A stretch of 64,000 nucleotides of DNA from Pelagivirga sediminicola (GCF_003072125.1 NZ_QCYH01000001.1:248001-312000); one strand, 5' to 3'. Numbered from the stretch's first letter, positions 9,461 through 18,290 are shown. The notes: a model not told the origin generated them from the sequence alone. Numbers and translations: made by a program.

Positions 9461-9916
9461 CGGCAGGACCGTGGTGGATTTAATCTCTTCCATCGACAGC
9501 AGCGCCGTGACGTTGTGCACCTTCACCTCGCTGATCAACGCCTGGTAAAACGTGTCATAGGCGCGGGCATTTTCGACGCGCACTTTCAGAATATAATCGA
9601 TATCGCCGGCAAGGCGATGCGCCTCCTGCACCTCCGGTCGCCCCTGCAGCGCGCGCAGGAACGCCTTTTGCCAGGCCGCGTCATGCTCGGACGTGCGGAT
9701 CAGCACGAAAAAGCACGCCTCGAAGCCCAGCTTTTCCGCATCCAGCAGATAGGTCTGATGACGGATGACGCCCGCCTCGCGCATCTTGCGAATCCGGTTC
9801 CAGACCGGGGTTTTCGAGCTGCCCACGGACTTGGCGATATCGTCCAGCGACTGGCCGCCATCGGCCTGCAATTCCCCGAGGATCTTCCGATCCAGCTCAT
9901 CCAGACGAACAGCCAT
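9455..9916 (-). CDS. Lrp/AsnC family transcriptional regulator
   Basis: DNA-binding feast/famine regulator of 153 residues. The N-terminal helix-turn-helix ([41 protein letters not shown]) is followed by the RAM effector domain ([21 protein letters not shown]). I chose ATG 9914-9916 (MAVRLDELD) because AGGGA lies 7 bases upstream; an ATG five codons earlier overlaps that motif. It is divergent from the cysG-cysI-cysH operon, and the AT-rich dyad at 10010-10027 lies in the shared promoter. Control of that sulfur operon is therefore likely but is inference from position. Confidence 0.92.
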   Translation of the reverse strand: MAVRLDELDRKILGELQADGGQSLDDIAKSVGSSKTPVWNRIRKMREAGVIRHQTYLLDAEKLGFEACFFVLIRTSEHDAAWQKAFLRALQGRPEVQEAHRLAGDIDYILKVRVENARAYDTFYQALISEVKVHNVTALLSMEEIKSTTVLPL

Positions 9917-10009
9917 TCCTGTTTCCCTCATTCCGTGGAATTTTGCCGTACAGTCGCGCGCAGATTGGAACAGATGTCCTTATTCGCGCGGCCCCATGGC
10001 ATTTGTGTG

Positions 10010-10027
10010 GGAATATTTTCTATAAAT
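10010..10027 (+). promoter_or_regulatory. AT-rich promoter/Lrp-type site before cysG
   Basis: GAATATTTTC (10011-10020) is an imperfect dyad of the AT-rich kind bound by Lrp proteins, directly followed by TATAAA (10021-10026), a good -10 element. Transcription would start near 10033, which supports the GTG at 10059 as the cysG start. This is the only AT-rich patch in the 142-base gap. Confidence 0.4.
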
Positions 10028-10058
10028 GGGGTCAAGTCAAACGGAATGGACAGGTCGC

Positions 10059-11039
10059 GTGAAACACTTCCCCATCTTTGTCGCCCTTGAGGGCCGGCGT
10101 GTGGTGCTGTCCGGCGGCGGCGACGCCGCGCTGGCCAAGCTGCGGCTGCTGATGAAGACGCAGGCGCATCTGACCGTCTTTGCGCCCCGCCCGGCTCCGG
10201 AAATCGTGGCCTGGTCTGCCGAGGGGCGCCTGGCGCTTCGGCGGCGGGCGATGGCGCCCGGGGATGCGCTGTGCGCTGTGCTGTTTTATGCGGCCGATGA
10301 GGATCCGGCCGAGGATGCGCGCACGGTCGCACTGGCGCGCGCCGACGGCGCGATGACGAATATCGTTGATAATCTGGCAGATAGCCAGTTCATCACCCCC
10401 GCCATTGTGGACCGCGATCCGGTCACCGTCGCGATCGGCACCGAGGGCGCCGCGCCGGTTCTGGCGCGCAAGATCAAGGCCGATATCGAAGCGATGCTAC
10501 CCGCATCGCTGGGCGCGCTGGCCCGCGCCGCGCGCGCCTTCCGCGCCAGGGCCGAAGCGCTGCCGATGGGGCGTGCGCGGCGCGCGTTCTGGAGCGGGTT
10601 CTTCCTGCGCAGCGGTCCCGCCGCGCTGGAGCAGGACGCATCGGCCGATCTGGATGCGCTGCTGAGCCGGGATCTGTCCAAACATCTTGCCGCGCGGCCG
10701 GGCGCGGGTCACGTCACCTTCGCCGTACTGACCAGCGACGAGGCGGCGCTTTTGCCGCGCAGGACGCGCCGCGTGCTGCACGAGGCCGATCTGGTGCTGC
10801 ATGATGCGGCGGTGCCGGCGCAGATCCTCGATCTTGCCCGCCGCGAGGCGCGCTTTGGCCCGCTGCCCGGCGCGGCGGCGCCGCTGATTTCGGCGGCGGC
10901 GAAGGGCCTGCATGTGATCTGTCTGATGCAGGCCGCGCCCGATGCGCAGATGCTGGCCGCCTGTCGCCAGGCCGGACTGCCCCTACAGCTCATTCCGGGC
11001 GCCCCCGCCCATGCCCATGCCAATCTTGTTCCCGCCTGA
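10059..11039 (+). CDS. cysG: Siroheme synthase, N-terminal (CysG-B) domain with degenerate short C-terminal part
   Basis: Makes siroheme for the sulfite reductase encoded two genes downstream. Residues 1-about 200 form the precorrin-2 dehydrogenase/ferrochelatase domain (KHFPIFVALEGRRVVLSGGGDAAL with the NAD-binding Gly-rich loop; MTNIVDNLADSQFITPAIVDRDPVTVAIGTEGAAP). The remainder, about 110 residues (GHVTFAVLTSDEAALL...), resembles the start of the SUMT methyltransferase domain. It has lost the GAGPGD motif and most of the domain (normally about 240 residues), so methylation must come from another enzyme. The start is taken as GTG 10059 (AGG 5 bases upstream); ATG 10026 is an alternative. 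Confidence 0.88.
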   Translation: MKHFPIFVALEGRRVVLSGGGDAALAKLRLLMKTQAHLTVFAPRPAPEIVAWSAEGRLALRRRAMAPGDALCAVLFYAADEDPAEDARTVALARADGAMTNIVDNLADSQFITPAIVDRDPVTVAIGTEGAAPVLARKIKADIEAMLPASLGALARAARAFRARAEALPMGRARRAFWSGFFLRSGPAALEQDASADLDALLSRDLSKHLAARPGAGHVTFAVLTSDEAALLPRRTRRVLHEADLVLHDAAVPAQILDLARREARFGPLPGAAAPLISAAAKGLHVICLMQAAPDAQMLAACRQAGLPLQLIPGAPAHAHANLVPA

Positions 11040-11051
11040 GGAGACAGCCTG

Positions 11052-11354
11052 ATGCCCCGTGAATTCACGCCCAAAGTCATAACCGCCAACGCCCTGCTGG
11101 AGGGCGACGTCGTCTATCTGACCGAAGATGACGGCTGGACCCGGACCCTGAGCGAGGCCGCGATCCTCACCGACGAGGCGGATGCCGAGCTGCGCCTGTT
11201 GCTGGCGCAGTCCCGCGCGAGCGATGTCGTGGGTGCCTATCTGGCCGACGTGATCGCAACGGATGCCGGCCCGCAGCCCACCCATTTCCGCGAGGCGTTC
11301 CGCCGGACCGGCCCCTCCAACTACTTCCACGGCAAGCAGGCGGAGACGCGCTGA
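11052..11354 (+). CDS. DUF2849 protein of the sulfite reduction operon
   Basis: A 100-residue soluble protein (PREFTPKVITANALLEGDVVYLTEDDGWTR) of the DUF2849 family, which in alphaproteobacteria sits next to nitrite/sulfite reductase genes. GAGGAGA lies upstream. The stop TGA overlaps the cysI ATG (TGATG). Function unknown; a role tied to CysI is inferred from the tight and conserved coupling. Confidence 0.88.
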   Translation: MPREFTPKVITANALLEGDVVYLTEDDGWTRTLSEAAILTDEADAELRLLLAQSRASDVVGAYLADVIATDAGPQPTHFREAFRRTGPSNYFHGKQAETR

Positions 11355-13051
11355 TGTATACCTATACCGAGTTTGACGCGGCCTTCGTGGCCGAGCGCAA
11401 CCGCCAGTTCCGCGCGCAGGTCGCCCGGCGGGTGGAAGGCGCGCTGACCGAAGATGAGTTCAAGCCGCTGCGCCTGATGAACGGGCTATATCTGCAACTG
11501 CATGCTTACATGCTGCGCGTGGCGATCCCCTATGGCACGCTCGGCAGCGCGCAGATGCGCCAGCTGGCCATGATCGCCGAGCGGTGGGACAAGGGTTACG
11601 GCCATTTCACGACGCGCCAGAACATCCAGTATAACTGGCCCAAGCTGGCGGAGGTGCCGGATATCCTTGACGCTCTGGGCGAGGTGCAGATGCACGCGAT
11701 CCAGACCAGCGGCAACACCATCCGCAACGTCACGGCGGATCATTTCGCCGGCGCCGCCGCGGACGAGGTCGCCGATCCGCGCCCCATTGCCGAGCTGATC
11801 CGCCAATGGTCGACCGACCACCCGGAATTTCAGGCGCTGCCGCGCAAGTTCAAGGTGGCCGTCACCGGCAGCCCGATGGACCGGGCCGTGACGCTGGCGC
11901 ATGATATCGGCCTGCGCATCGTGCGGCGCGCCGGGCAGATCGGCTATCAGGTGCTGGTCGGCGGCGGGTTGGGCCGCACGCCGATGATCGGCAAGGTGCT
12001 GCATGACTTCCTGCCCGAAGAGGATCTGTTGCCCTATCTGGAGGCCGTCGTCAGCGTCTGGAACAGCATCGGGCGGCGCGACAACAAGTTCAAGTCCCGC
12101 ATCAAGATCACCGTGCATGAGCATGGAATCGAAGATATTCGTGCCCGCGTCGAGGCGCGATATGCGCTGATCCGTCCGCTGTTCACCGGCATCGACCAGC
12201 AGATGCTGGGCGCCATCCGCGCCGATTTCGCACCGCCTGTCTTCCGCGACGCGCCCGTCGATGGCTATGAGGCCGCCCGCGCCGCCGATCCGGTCTTTCG
12301 CGCCTGGGCCGATACCAATCTGAGCGCGCATCGCGCTCCCGGCTATGCCATCGTGTCGATCAGCCTCAAGGCGCATGGCGAAACGCCCGGCGATGCCACG
12401 GCCGAGCAGATGCGCGTGATGGCGGATCTGGCCGAGCGCTACGGCCATGACGAGCTGCGCATCAGCCACGAGCAGAACGTGATCCTGCCGCATGTGCATA
12501 AATCCGACCTGCAGGCGGTCCATGCGGCGCTGCGCGAGGTGGGGCTGGCGACTGCGAATATCGGCCTCATCAGCGACATCATCGCCTGCCCCGGCATGGA
12601 TTACTGCGCGCTGGCCACCGCCCGTTCGATCCCCATCGCGCAGGAAATCGCGCTGCGGTTCGACGCGCTCAAGCTGGAGCATGAGATCGGCGAGATGAAG
12701 ATCAAGATCTCGGGCTGCATCAACGCTTGCGGGCATCATCATGTGGGTCATATCGGCATCCTCGGCCTCGACCGGGCGGGGGTGGAAAGCTATCAGATCA
12801 CCATCGGCGGCGATGGCGGCCCCGATGCGCAGTTAGGCGACCGCACCGGCCCCGGCTTTGCCGCCGAAGACATCGTGCCCGCGATCGAGACGATCATGCT
12901 GGCCTATCTGGATCTGCGCACGGACCCGTCCGAGACGTTTCTGGCCGCCTATCGCCGCGTCGGGATGGAGCCGTTCAAATCCGCCCTTTACGGCGAGGCC
13001 GAGGCGGCCCGGGCCGCCAAGAGGAAGGCCGAGCCGCATGTCGCCGCCTGA
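11354..13051 (+). CDS. cysI: Sulfite (nitrite/sulfite) reductase hemoprotein
   Basis: Reduces sulfite to sulfide with six electrons using siroheme and a [4Fe-4S] cluster. The 565-residue protein shows two ferredoxin-like and siroheme-binding repeats (YGHFTTRQNIQYNWP; YGHDELRISHEQNVILPHV). The cluster/siroheme cysteines lie in CPGMDYCALATARS and ISGCINACGHHHVGHIG (CX5C and CX3C). Start and stop overlap both neighbours, so it lies in the middle of a tight operon. Electrons probably come from ferredoxin via the reductase at 14269. Nitrite reduction cannot be excluded from sequence, but cysG and cysH flank it. Confidence 0.95.
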   Translation: MYTYTEFDAAFVAERNRQFRAQVARRVEGALTEDEFKPLRLMNGLYLQLHAYMLRVAIPYGTLGSAQMRQLAMIAERWDKGYGHFTTRQNIQYNWPKLAEVPDILDALGEVQMHAIQTSGNTIRNVTADHFAGAAADEVADPRPIAELIRQWSTDHPEFQALPRKFKVAVTGSPMDRAVTLAHDIGLRIVRRAGQIGYQVLVGGGLGRTPMIGKVLHDFLPEEDLLPYLEAVVSVWNSIGRRDNKFKSRIKITVHEHGIEDIRARVEARYALIRPLFTGIDQQMLGAIRADFAPPVFRDAPVDGYEAARAADPVFRAWADTNLSAHRAPGYAIVSISLKAHGETPGDATAEQMRVMADLAERYGHDELRISHEQNVILPHVHKSDLQAVHAALREVGLATANIGLISDIIACPGMDYCALATARSIPIAQEIALRFDALKLEHEIGEMKIKISGCINACGHHHVGHIGILGLDRAGVESYQITIGGDGGPDAQLGDRTGPGFAAEDIVPAIETIMLAYLDLRTDPSETFLAAYRRVGMEPFKSALYGEAEAARAAKRKAEPHVAA

Positions 13052-13796
13052 CCGCACGTCACCGGGCTCGCTGGACCTGCATGAAAAGGCGGCGGCGCTG
13101 AACGCGGCCTACCGGCATCATTCGGCCATCGCCGTGCTGGCGCGTGCGCTGCATGATCCGGATGTGGGGCGGCTTGCGCTTGTCTCCAGCTTCGGGGCCG
13201 AGTCGGTTGTGCTGCTGCATATGGTCGCACTGGCGCGGCGCGACACGCCGGTGATCTTTCTGGAAACGGGGATGCTGTTTACTGAAACGCTGGTCTACCA
13301 GCAGGAGCTGGCCGAGCGTCTGGGCCTGCGCGACATGCGTCTGATCCGCCCCGATCCCGCCGCCACGCGCGCGGAGGATCCCGCGGCGATGCTGCATCAA
13401 AGCGATCCCGACGCCTGCTGCGCGCTGCGCAAGACGCTGCCGTTGCAAGGCGCGTTGTCGGGGTTCGATGGCTGGATCACCGGGCGCAAGCGCTATCAGG
13501 GCGGCAGCCGCGCGGCGCTGGAATTCTTCGAGGTCGAGGACGGCACGAGGCGGCTCAAGGTCAATCCGCTGGCCCATTGGCAGCCGGGCGACGCGCGCAC
13601 CTATATCGAGGAAAACCGCCTGCCGCGCCATCCGCTGGTGGCGCAAGGATACCCCTCCATCGGTTGCATGCCCTGCACCTCGCCCGTGAAGCCGGGTGAA
13701 GATGAGCGCGCAGGACGTTGGAAAGGCAGGGAAAAGACTGAATGTGGCATCCATTTCGTGGATGGCAAACCCGTAAAACAAGGAGCAGATGCATGA
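13038..13796 (+). CDS. cysH: Adenylylsulfate (APS) reductase, [4Fe-4S] type
   Basis: Reduces activated sulfate to sulfite with thioredoxin as donor. The 252-residue protein has the PP-loop-like LVSSFGAESVV, and the extra cysteines Cys127-Cys128 (ACCALRK) and Cys210/Cys213 (GCMPCT). These four ligate a [4Fe-4S] cluster in APS reductases and are missing from PAPS reductases such as E. coli CysH. The catalytic Cys236 is in ECGIHF. The ATG at 13038 lies inside the cysI end (14-base overlap) behind GAGGAAGG. APS, not PAPS, is therefore the likely substrate. Confidence 0.94.
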   Translation: MSPPDRTSPGSLDLHEKAAALNAAYRHHSAIAVLARALHDPDVGRLALVSSFGAESVVLLHMVALARRDTPVIFLETGMLFTETLVYQQELAERLGLRDMRLIRPDPAATRAEDPAAMLHQSDPDACCALRKTLPLQGALSGFDGWITGRKRYQGGSRAALEFFEVEDGTRRLKVNPLAHWQPGDARTYIEENRLPRHPLVAQGYPSIGCMPCTSPVKPGEDERAGRWKGREKTECGIHFVDGKPVKQGADA

Positions 13797-14212
13797 ACGT
13801 GATCGTGACCGATACGGGCTTTGGGCCCGATGACTGGACGCTGCCCATCGTGGCGCTTGAGGATGCGCGCGGCGATGTCGGCATCGACCTGCCCAGCAGC
13901 ACGGACCCGGCCGAGTTGTCGGGCCGCCTGCCGCAGATCTCCATGATCCGCGTCGATTTTCCCAGCTCTGCCGACGGGCGCGGATTTTCCATCGCACGGC
14001 AGCTGCGGCTGATGGGCTACAAGGGGCGGCTGCGGGCGCGCGGTCATGTGCTGGCCGATCAATACGCCATGGCCCGCCGCTGCGGCTTTGACGAGGTCGA
14101 GATTTCGCCGGATCTGGCCGAGCGGCAGACGCAGGACCAATGGCTGTTCCGCGCCGATTGGCGCGCGCATGACTACCAGACGCGCCTGCGCGGCGAGGCG
14201 GCTTCCATCTGA
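13793..14212 (+). CDS. DUF934 protein of the sulfite reduction operon
   Basis: A 139-residue soluble protein of the DUF934 family, a constant companion of cysI/cysH in proteobacteria and sometimes annotated as an oxidoreductase accessory. Visible features: RVDFPSSADGRGFSIARQLR and RGHVLADQYAMARRCGFDEVEI. The ATG overlaps the cysH stop by 4 bases, with AGGAG 8 bases upstream. It has no cysteine cluster, so it probably does not hold Fe-S. Function in sulfite reduction is inferred from context. Confidence 0.88.
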   Translation: MNVIVTDTGFGPDDWTLPIVALEDARGDVGIDLPSSTDPAELSGRLPQISMIRVDFPSSADGRGFSIARQLRLMGYKGRLRARGHVLADQYAMARRCGFDEVEISPDLAERQTQDQWLFRADWRAHDYQTRLRGEAASI

Positions 14213-14268
14213 CCTAACGCAAAGACTATGAAGGGGCGCCGGTGTAAATTGCCCGGCGAATGTGCCAT

Positions 14269-15132
14269 ATGAACGAGATGACCAAAGTGACCGATACACC
14301 GACCGCCCCCGCCGCCGAGCGTGCCAAACCCGCCTTGCCCGACGCGCAGACCGTGACGCAGGTGACGCATTGGACCGACCGGCTGTTTTCGTTCCGCGTG
14401 ACGCGGCCCGTGTCCTTGCGCTTTCGCTCGGGCGAATTCGTGATGATCGGGCTGATGAGCGATCCAGATCCGGCGACCGGCAAGCAAAAGCCGCTGCTGC
14501 GCGCCTATTCCATCGCCTCGCCCTCCTGGGATGACGAACTGGAATTCTATTCGATCAAGGTGCCCGACGGTCCGCTGACGTCGAAGCTGCAGCATATCCA
14601 GCCGGGCGACCAGATCATCCTGCGCCCCAAGCCCGTCGGCACGCTGGTGCATGACGCTCTTTTGCCGGGCAAACGGCTCTGGCTTTTTGCCACCGGCACC
14701 GGCTTTGCGCCTTTTGCCTCGCTCCTGCGCGATCCGCAGACCTACGAGGACTATGAGGAAATCATCGTCACCCATACCTGCCGCACCGTGGGCGAGCTGC
14801 AATATGGCGCCGAGCTGATCGCGGCCATCCGCAACGACGAAATGCTCGAAGAGCTGATCGGCGAGGGATTTTCGGACAAGCTGCGCTATTATCCGACCAC
14901 CACCCGCGAAGAGAGCCCCAAGATGGGGCGCATCACCGATCTGATGCGCTCGGGCGAGGTGTTCAACGAGCTTGGCGTGCCGCCCCTGTCGCCGGAAAAT
15001 GATCGGGCGATGATCTGCGGCAACCTTGCCTTCAACCTGGAGCTGAAGGCGCTGTTCGAGGAATATGGCCTGCGCGAGGGCGCAAACTCGGCCCCGCGCG
15101 AATACGTGGTTGAAAAGGCGTTTCTGGACTGA
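14269..15132 (+). CDS. fpr: Ferredoxin-NADP+ reductase
   Basis: FAD enzyme moving electrons between NADPH and ferredoxin; here probably feeding CysI. FAD-binding motif RAYSIASPSWDDELEFYSIKV, NADP-binding GTGFAPFASLLRDP, the C-terminal MICGNLAFNLELK, and the last residues VEKAFLD match the bacterial subclass. 287 residues from ATG 14269; ATG 14260 and 14278 are also in frame and none has a clear ribosome binding site. It lies 56 bases behind the DUF934 gene, so it may have its own promoter. A strong terminator follows at 15168. Confidence 0.94.
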   Translation: MNEMTKVTDTPTAPAAERAKPALPDAQTVTQVTHWTDRLFSFRVTRPVSLRFRSGEFVMIGLMSDPDPATGKQKPLLRAYSIASPSWDDELEFYSIKVPDGPLTSKLQHIQPGDQIILRPKPVGTLVHDALLPGKRLWLFATGTGFAPFASLLRDPQTYEDYEEIIVTHTCRTVGELQYGAELIAAIRNDEMLEELIGEGFSDKLRYYPTTTREESPKMGRITDLMRSGEVFNELGVPPLSPENDRAMICGNLAFNLELKALFEEYGLREGANSAPREYVVEKAFLD

Positions 15133-15167
15133 CGCGGCATTGATGCACTGCCGATTCTGGCAAAACT

Positions 15168-15205
15168 GATGGGCGCCCGGACTGCCGGGCGCCCATTGCG
15201 TTTTA
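15168..15205 (+). terminator. Rho-independent terminator after fpr
   Basis: GGGCGCCCGG (15171-15180), loop ACTG, CCGGGCGCCC (15185-15194): a perfect 10-bp stem followed by a T-rich stretch ending in GTTTT. It ends the sulfur operon/fpr transcript before the Rieske promoter. Confidence 0.8.
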
Positions 15206-15248
15206 GGATTTGAGTTCAGTTGGTTAGCACTACAACCCATTTTTTTGT

Positions 15249-15276
15249 TTGAGTGCTCATATAAATTCAATATAGT
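15249..15276 (+). promoter_or_regulatory. Promoter of the Rieske/ABC operon with TGAGTGCTCA operator
   Basis: TTGAGT (15249-15254), 16 bases, TATAGT (15271-15276): a good sigma-70 promoter. The operator-like TGAGTGCTCA (15250-15259) covers the -35 element. The same box, as TGAGCGCTCA, precedes the solute-binding protein (21809) and the aminotransferase/TetR pair (23777). A repressor bound here would block polymerase. Expected transcription start is near 15283, 24 bases before the ATG. Confidence 0.65.
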
Positions 15277-15306
15277 TCAACCATCGCAAGCAGGAGATGG
15301 ACGAGC

Positions 15307-16515
15307 ATGGACAGTCAGAACACCCAAGTGCCGAACCACTGGAACCGCAAGGGCCTGCCGGCATGGAGTTTTTTCAATCCCGAGATGCTGGAGGAAGAGA
15401 AGGAACAGCTTTTCCGGCGGCATTGGCAAGTGGTGTGTCACGTCAGCGATGTGGCAAATCCCGGTGATTTCATGGCCTCCGATCTGGTGGGCGAACGGGC
15501 GCTGATCGTGCGCGGCAAGGATATGAAGGTGCGCGCCTTTCACAACCTGTGCCGGCATCGCGGATCGCGTGTGGTGGCCGAAAACGCGGGCAACTGCCGC
15601 TCGGCGATCATCTGCCCCTTTCACGGCTGGGCCTATAACCTCGATGGCACGTTGCGCGGCGCGGCGCAGCCGCAGTCTCTGCCCGATCTGGACCCGGTCG
15701 AGATGGGGCTGAAGCCGATCGAGATGGAAATCTGGCAGGGCTTCGTCTTTGTCCGGTTCAAGCCCGGCCCGCAGCCCTCCGTCGCCAGGATCATGCAGCG
15801 GTTCGATGCGGAACTGGCGCAATACGATCTGGAAAACCTCGTGCCCGCCGAAGACAGTTTCTGGGCGGCCGAGATCGAGGCGAACTGGAAATGTGTGCGC
15901 GATGTCGACAACGAGGGGTATCACGTGGCGATGGCCCATCCCGGCCTGCACGATCTGTTCGGCACCGGCTATCATGACGAGCCGTTCACGAATGGCACGT
16001 CCCGCTCGCTCGGACAGTTTCGGAACGGCAAGCATCGCCTGTGGAGCGTCGAGCAGTATCGCAACATCCTGAAGGCGCCCGAGCGGCTGGACGACGAGCA
16101 CCGCGCCGCGTGGCTTTACGTCGGGATGTTTCCCAACCTCGTTTTCGGCTTTTACCCCGACTCGGTCATTTTCTACCACGAGTTTCCCGTCGAGAACGGC
16201 AAGACGATCCAGCGCGGCACGACCTACCGGCACCGGGGCGAGGACCGCCAGATGCGCGCCGCGCGGTATCTGAGCATGCGCATCGACCGCATCACCAGCA
16301 AGGAAGACGAGCAGTTGATCGAATGGACGTGGGAGGCCGCGTTCTCCAGCGGCTTTGACGGGATCATCCTGTCGGATCTGGAATATGGCGTCAAAAGCTA
16401 TCACGATGAATTGCGCCGACATTTCCCCATATTGACGGGCGACGAGCCGCCCAAGGGCACCCTGGCCGCGGCCAACAGCGCGCAGCGCGAAACGGCCGAT
16501 CCGGCGCCGCGCTGA
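15307..16515 (+). CDS. Rieske-type oxygenase, alpha subunit
   Basis: Non-heme iron oxygenase of 402 residues. The Rieske [2Fe-2S] ligands are CRH (in LCRHRGSR) and CPFH (in CPFHGW). The catalytic iron ligands are the two His in NEGYHVAMAHP. The residue that bridges the two iron centres is Glu (three before the first His) instead of the Asp of classical aromatic dioxygenases, as in the carnitine monooxygenase CntA group acting on quaternary amines. It is first gene of an operon with a polyamine-type ABC importer. No dedicated reductase is adjacent. Substrate unknown; an N-methylated amine is the best guess. AGGAG precedes the ATG. Confidence 0.85.
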   Translation: MDSQNTQVPNHWNRKGLPAWSFFNPEMLEEEKEQLFRRHWQVVCHVSDVANPGDFMASDLVGERALIVRGKDMKVRAFHNLCRHRGSRVVAENAGNCRSAIICPFHGWAYNLDGTLRGAAQPQSLPDLDPVEMGLKPIEMEIWQGFVFVRFKPGPQPSVARIMQRFDAELAQYDLENLVPAEDSFWAAEIEANWKCVRDVDNEGYHVAMAHPGLHDLFGTGYHDEPFTNGTSRSLGQFRNGKHRLWSVEQYRNILKAPERLDDEHRAAWLYVGMFPNLVFGFYPDSVIFYHEFPVENGKTIQRGTTYRHRGEDRQMRAARYLSMRIDRITSKEDEQLIEWTWEAAFSSGFDGIILSDLEYGVKSYHDELRRHFPILTGDEPPKGTLAAANSAQRETADPAPR

Positions 16516-16591
16516 GCGGGCCTCAACAACGCCATTGTCTGGACAGACGGGCCGTGCAACGCTCGCAAACCCACCGGGAGACACCGCCATC

Positions 16592-17455
16592 GTGCCGAGC
16601 CTGAGCCAAGAAAGCCGCCGCGGGCTGACCCTGATCAGCCCCACCCTGATCTATGCGCTTGTGATGCTGGCCGCGCCCCTTGCGATGGTGGTGATGTTCA
16701 GCTTCTGGTCGCAGAACTATCTGGATCTGGACAAGACATTCACCCTCGCCAATTACCGCGAGACGTGGACGCAACCCATTTTCCAGGTGTTGATGTGGCG
16801 CTCCTTGCGCATCTCGCTGGTGGTGACGGCGGCGACGGTGATCCTGGCCTTTCCCATCGCTTATTACCTGTCCTTCCACGTCAAATCGCGCAAGGCGCTG
16901 TGGCTGTTCCTGATTACCGTGCCGTTCTGGACCAGCTATCTGCTGCGCGTGTTCCTGTGGAAGGTGATCCTTGGCTATAACGGCGTGCTCAACTCGTCAC
17001 TGATGGAGCTGGGCATCATCAAGGCGCCGCTGACCTTCATCCTCTACAACGCCAACGCGGTGGTGCTGACGCTCGCCCATGCGTGGGCGCCCTTCGCGAT
17101 CCTGCCAATCTTCGTGGCGCTGGAGAAGATCGACCGCGCGCTGCTGGAGGCGGCGGAGGATCTGGGCGACGGGCCGTTCCGGCGGTTCTGGCGCATCACC
17201 TTGCCGCTGGCGATGCCGGGCGTCATCGCTTCGACGCTGATCGTGCTGATCCCGACGGTGGGCGATTACATCACGCCCAAGCTGGTCGGCGGCACCGACG
17301 GGCTGATGGTGGCCAACATGATCCAGATCCAGTTCGGCAAGGCCAATAATGCGCCCTTGGGTGCCGCGCTCGCGGTGTCCTCGATGCTGGTGGTCGCGGC
17401 CATCAGCCTTGGGATCTTCCTTGCGGGCAAGAAATTCGGCGGAAAGGTGAAGTGA
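16592..17455 (+). CDS. ABC transporter permease, PotB-like
   Basis: Inner-membrane permease of the spermidine/putrescine type importer family. Six hydrophobic helices are visible (first LISPTLIYALVMLAAPLAMVV), and the ABC-coupling EAA loop reads EAAEDLGDGPFRRFWRITLPLAMPG. I chose GTG 16592 with GGGAGA about 10 bases upstream; an earlier ATG at 16535 would add 19 residues without a ribosome binding site. The stop overlaps the next permease start (TGATG). 287 residues, normal length. Confidence 0.9.
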   Translation: MPSLSQESRRGLTLISPTLIYALVMLAAPLAMVVMFSFWSQNYLDLDKTFTLANYRETWTQPIFQVLMWRSLRISLVVTAATVILAFPIAYYLSFHVKSRKALWLFLITVPFWTSYLLRVFLWKVILGYNGVLNSSLMELGIIKAPLTFILYNANAVVLTLAHAWAPFAILPIFVALEKIDRALLEAAEDLGDGPFRRFWRITLPLAMPGVIASTLIVLIPTVGDYITPKLVGGTDGLMVANMIQIQFGKANNAPLGAALAVSSMLVVAAISLGIFLAGKKFGGKVK

Positions 17456-18288
17456 TGCGCGCGATCGGCAGGTTTCTCTCGGCACGGTGGCTGGCGGTCT
17501 ATGCCGTCGCCTACATGATATTCCTCTACGCGCCGGTGATCCTGCTGCCGCTTTTCGCCTTCAACGATGCCACGATCGTGGCCTTCCCGCTGGCCGGGTT
17601 CACCACCAAGTGGTTCGGCCTGCTCTGGACAATCGAGGCATTGCACGGCGCGGTGCGCAACAGCGCCATCGTCGCAATCTCCACCGCCGTCATCAGCACG
17701 CTTCTGGGCGCCTGCGCCGCCCGCGCGGCCCAAAGCTATCGCTTTCCGCTCAAGCGCGGGATCGTCGGCTTCATCATGCTGCCGCTGGTCCTGCCCGAGA
17801 TCATCGTCGCCGTGGCGCTGCTGGTCATGCTGGTGCAGCTGGGCCTGTCCTTGTCGCTTTGGACGGTCATCGCCGGGCATGTGCTGATCTGCACGCCCTT
17901 TTCCATCGCGATCCTCAGCTCGGCCTTTGCCGGGCTTGATGACAGTCTGGAGGAGGCATCCTTTGACCTTGGCGAATCGCGCTGGGGCACGTTCCGGCGC
18001 GTGACGCTGCCGCTGATCATGCCCGGCGTCGTCTCCAGCCTTCTGATCACCTTCACCATATCGCTGGATGAATTCATCATCGCCTTCTTCCTGACCGGCA
18101 CCGATGTCACGCTGCCCGTCTATATCTGGAGCCAGCTGCGCTTTCCGACCAAGCTTCCGTCGGTCATGGCACTGGGCACCATCCTTCTGGCGCTGTCGGT
18201 GTGCCTGCTGATCGTGGCGGAGTGGTTCCGCAGGCGGGCGGCACGGCGGCAAGGGCTTGAGAGCAGTTCAACAAGGGGACTTGTCTGA
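17455..18288 (+). CDS. ABC transporter permease, PotC-like
   Basis: Second permease of the importer, 277 residues with six membrane helices (LAVYAVAYMIFLYAPVILLPLFAF at the start) and the EAA loop EEASFDLGESRWGTFRRVTLPLIMPG. The ATG at 17455 overlaps the previous stop. Hits the PotC/PotI subgroup by the LYAPVI...LFAFND signature. Works as heterodimer with the PotB-like subunit and the ATPase encoded 2 bases downstream. Confidence 0.9.
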   Translation: MRAIGRFLSARWLAVYAVAYMIFLYAPVILLPLFAFNDATIVAFPLAGFTTKWFGLLWTIEALHGAVRNSAIVAISTAVISTLLGACAARAAQSYRFPLKRGIVGFIMLPLVLPEIIVAVALLVMLVQLGLSLSLWTVIAGHVLICTPFSIAILSSAFAGLDDSLEEASFDLGESRWGTFRRVTLPLIMPGVVSSLLITFTISLDEFIIAFFLTGTDVTLPVYIWSQLRFPTKLPSVMALGTILLALSVCLLIVAEWFRRRAARRQGLESSSTRGLV

Positions 18289-18290
18289 CC

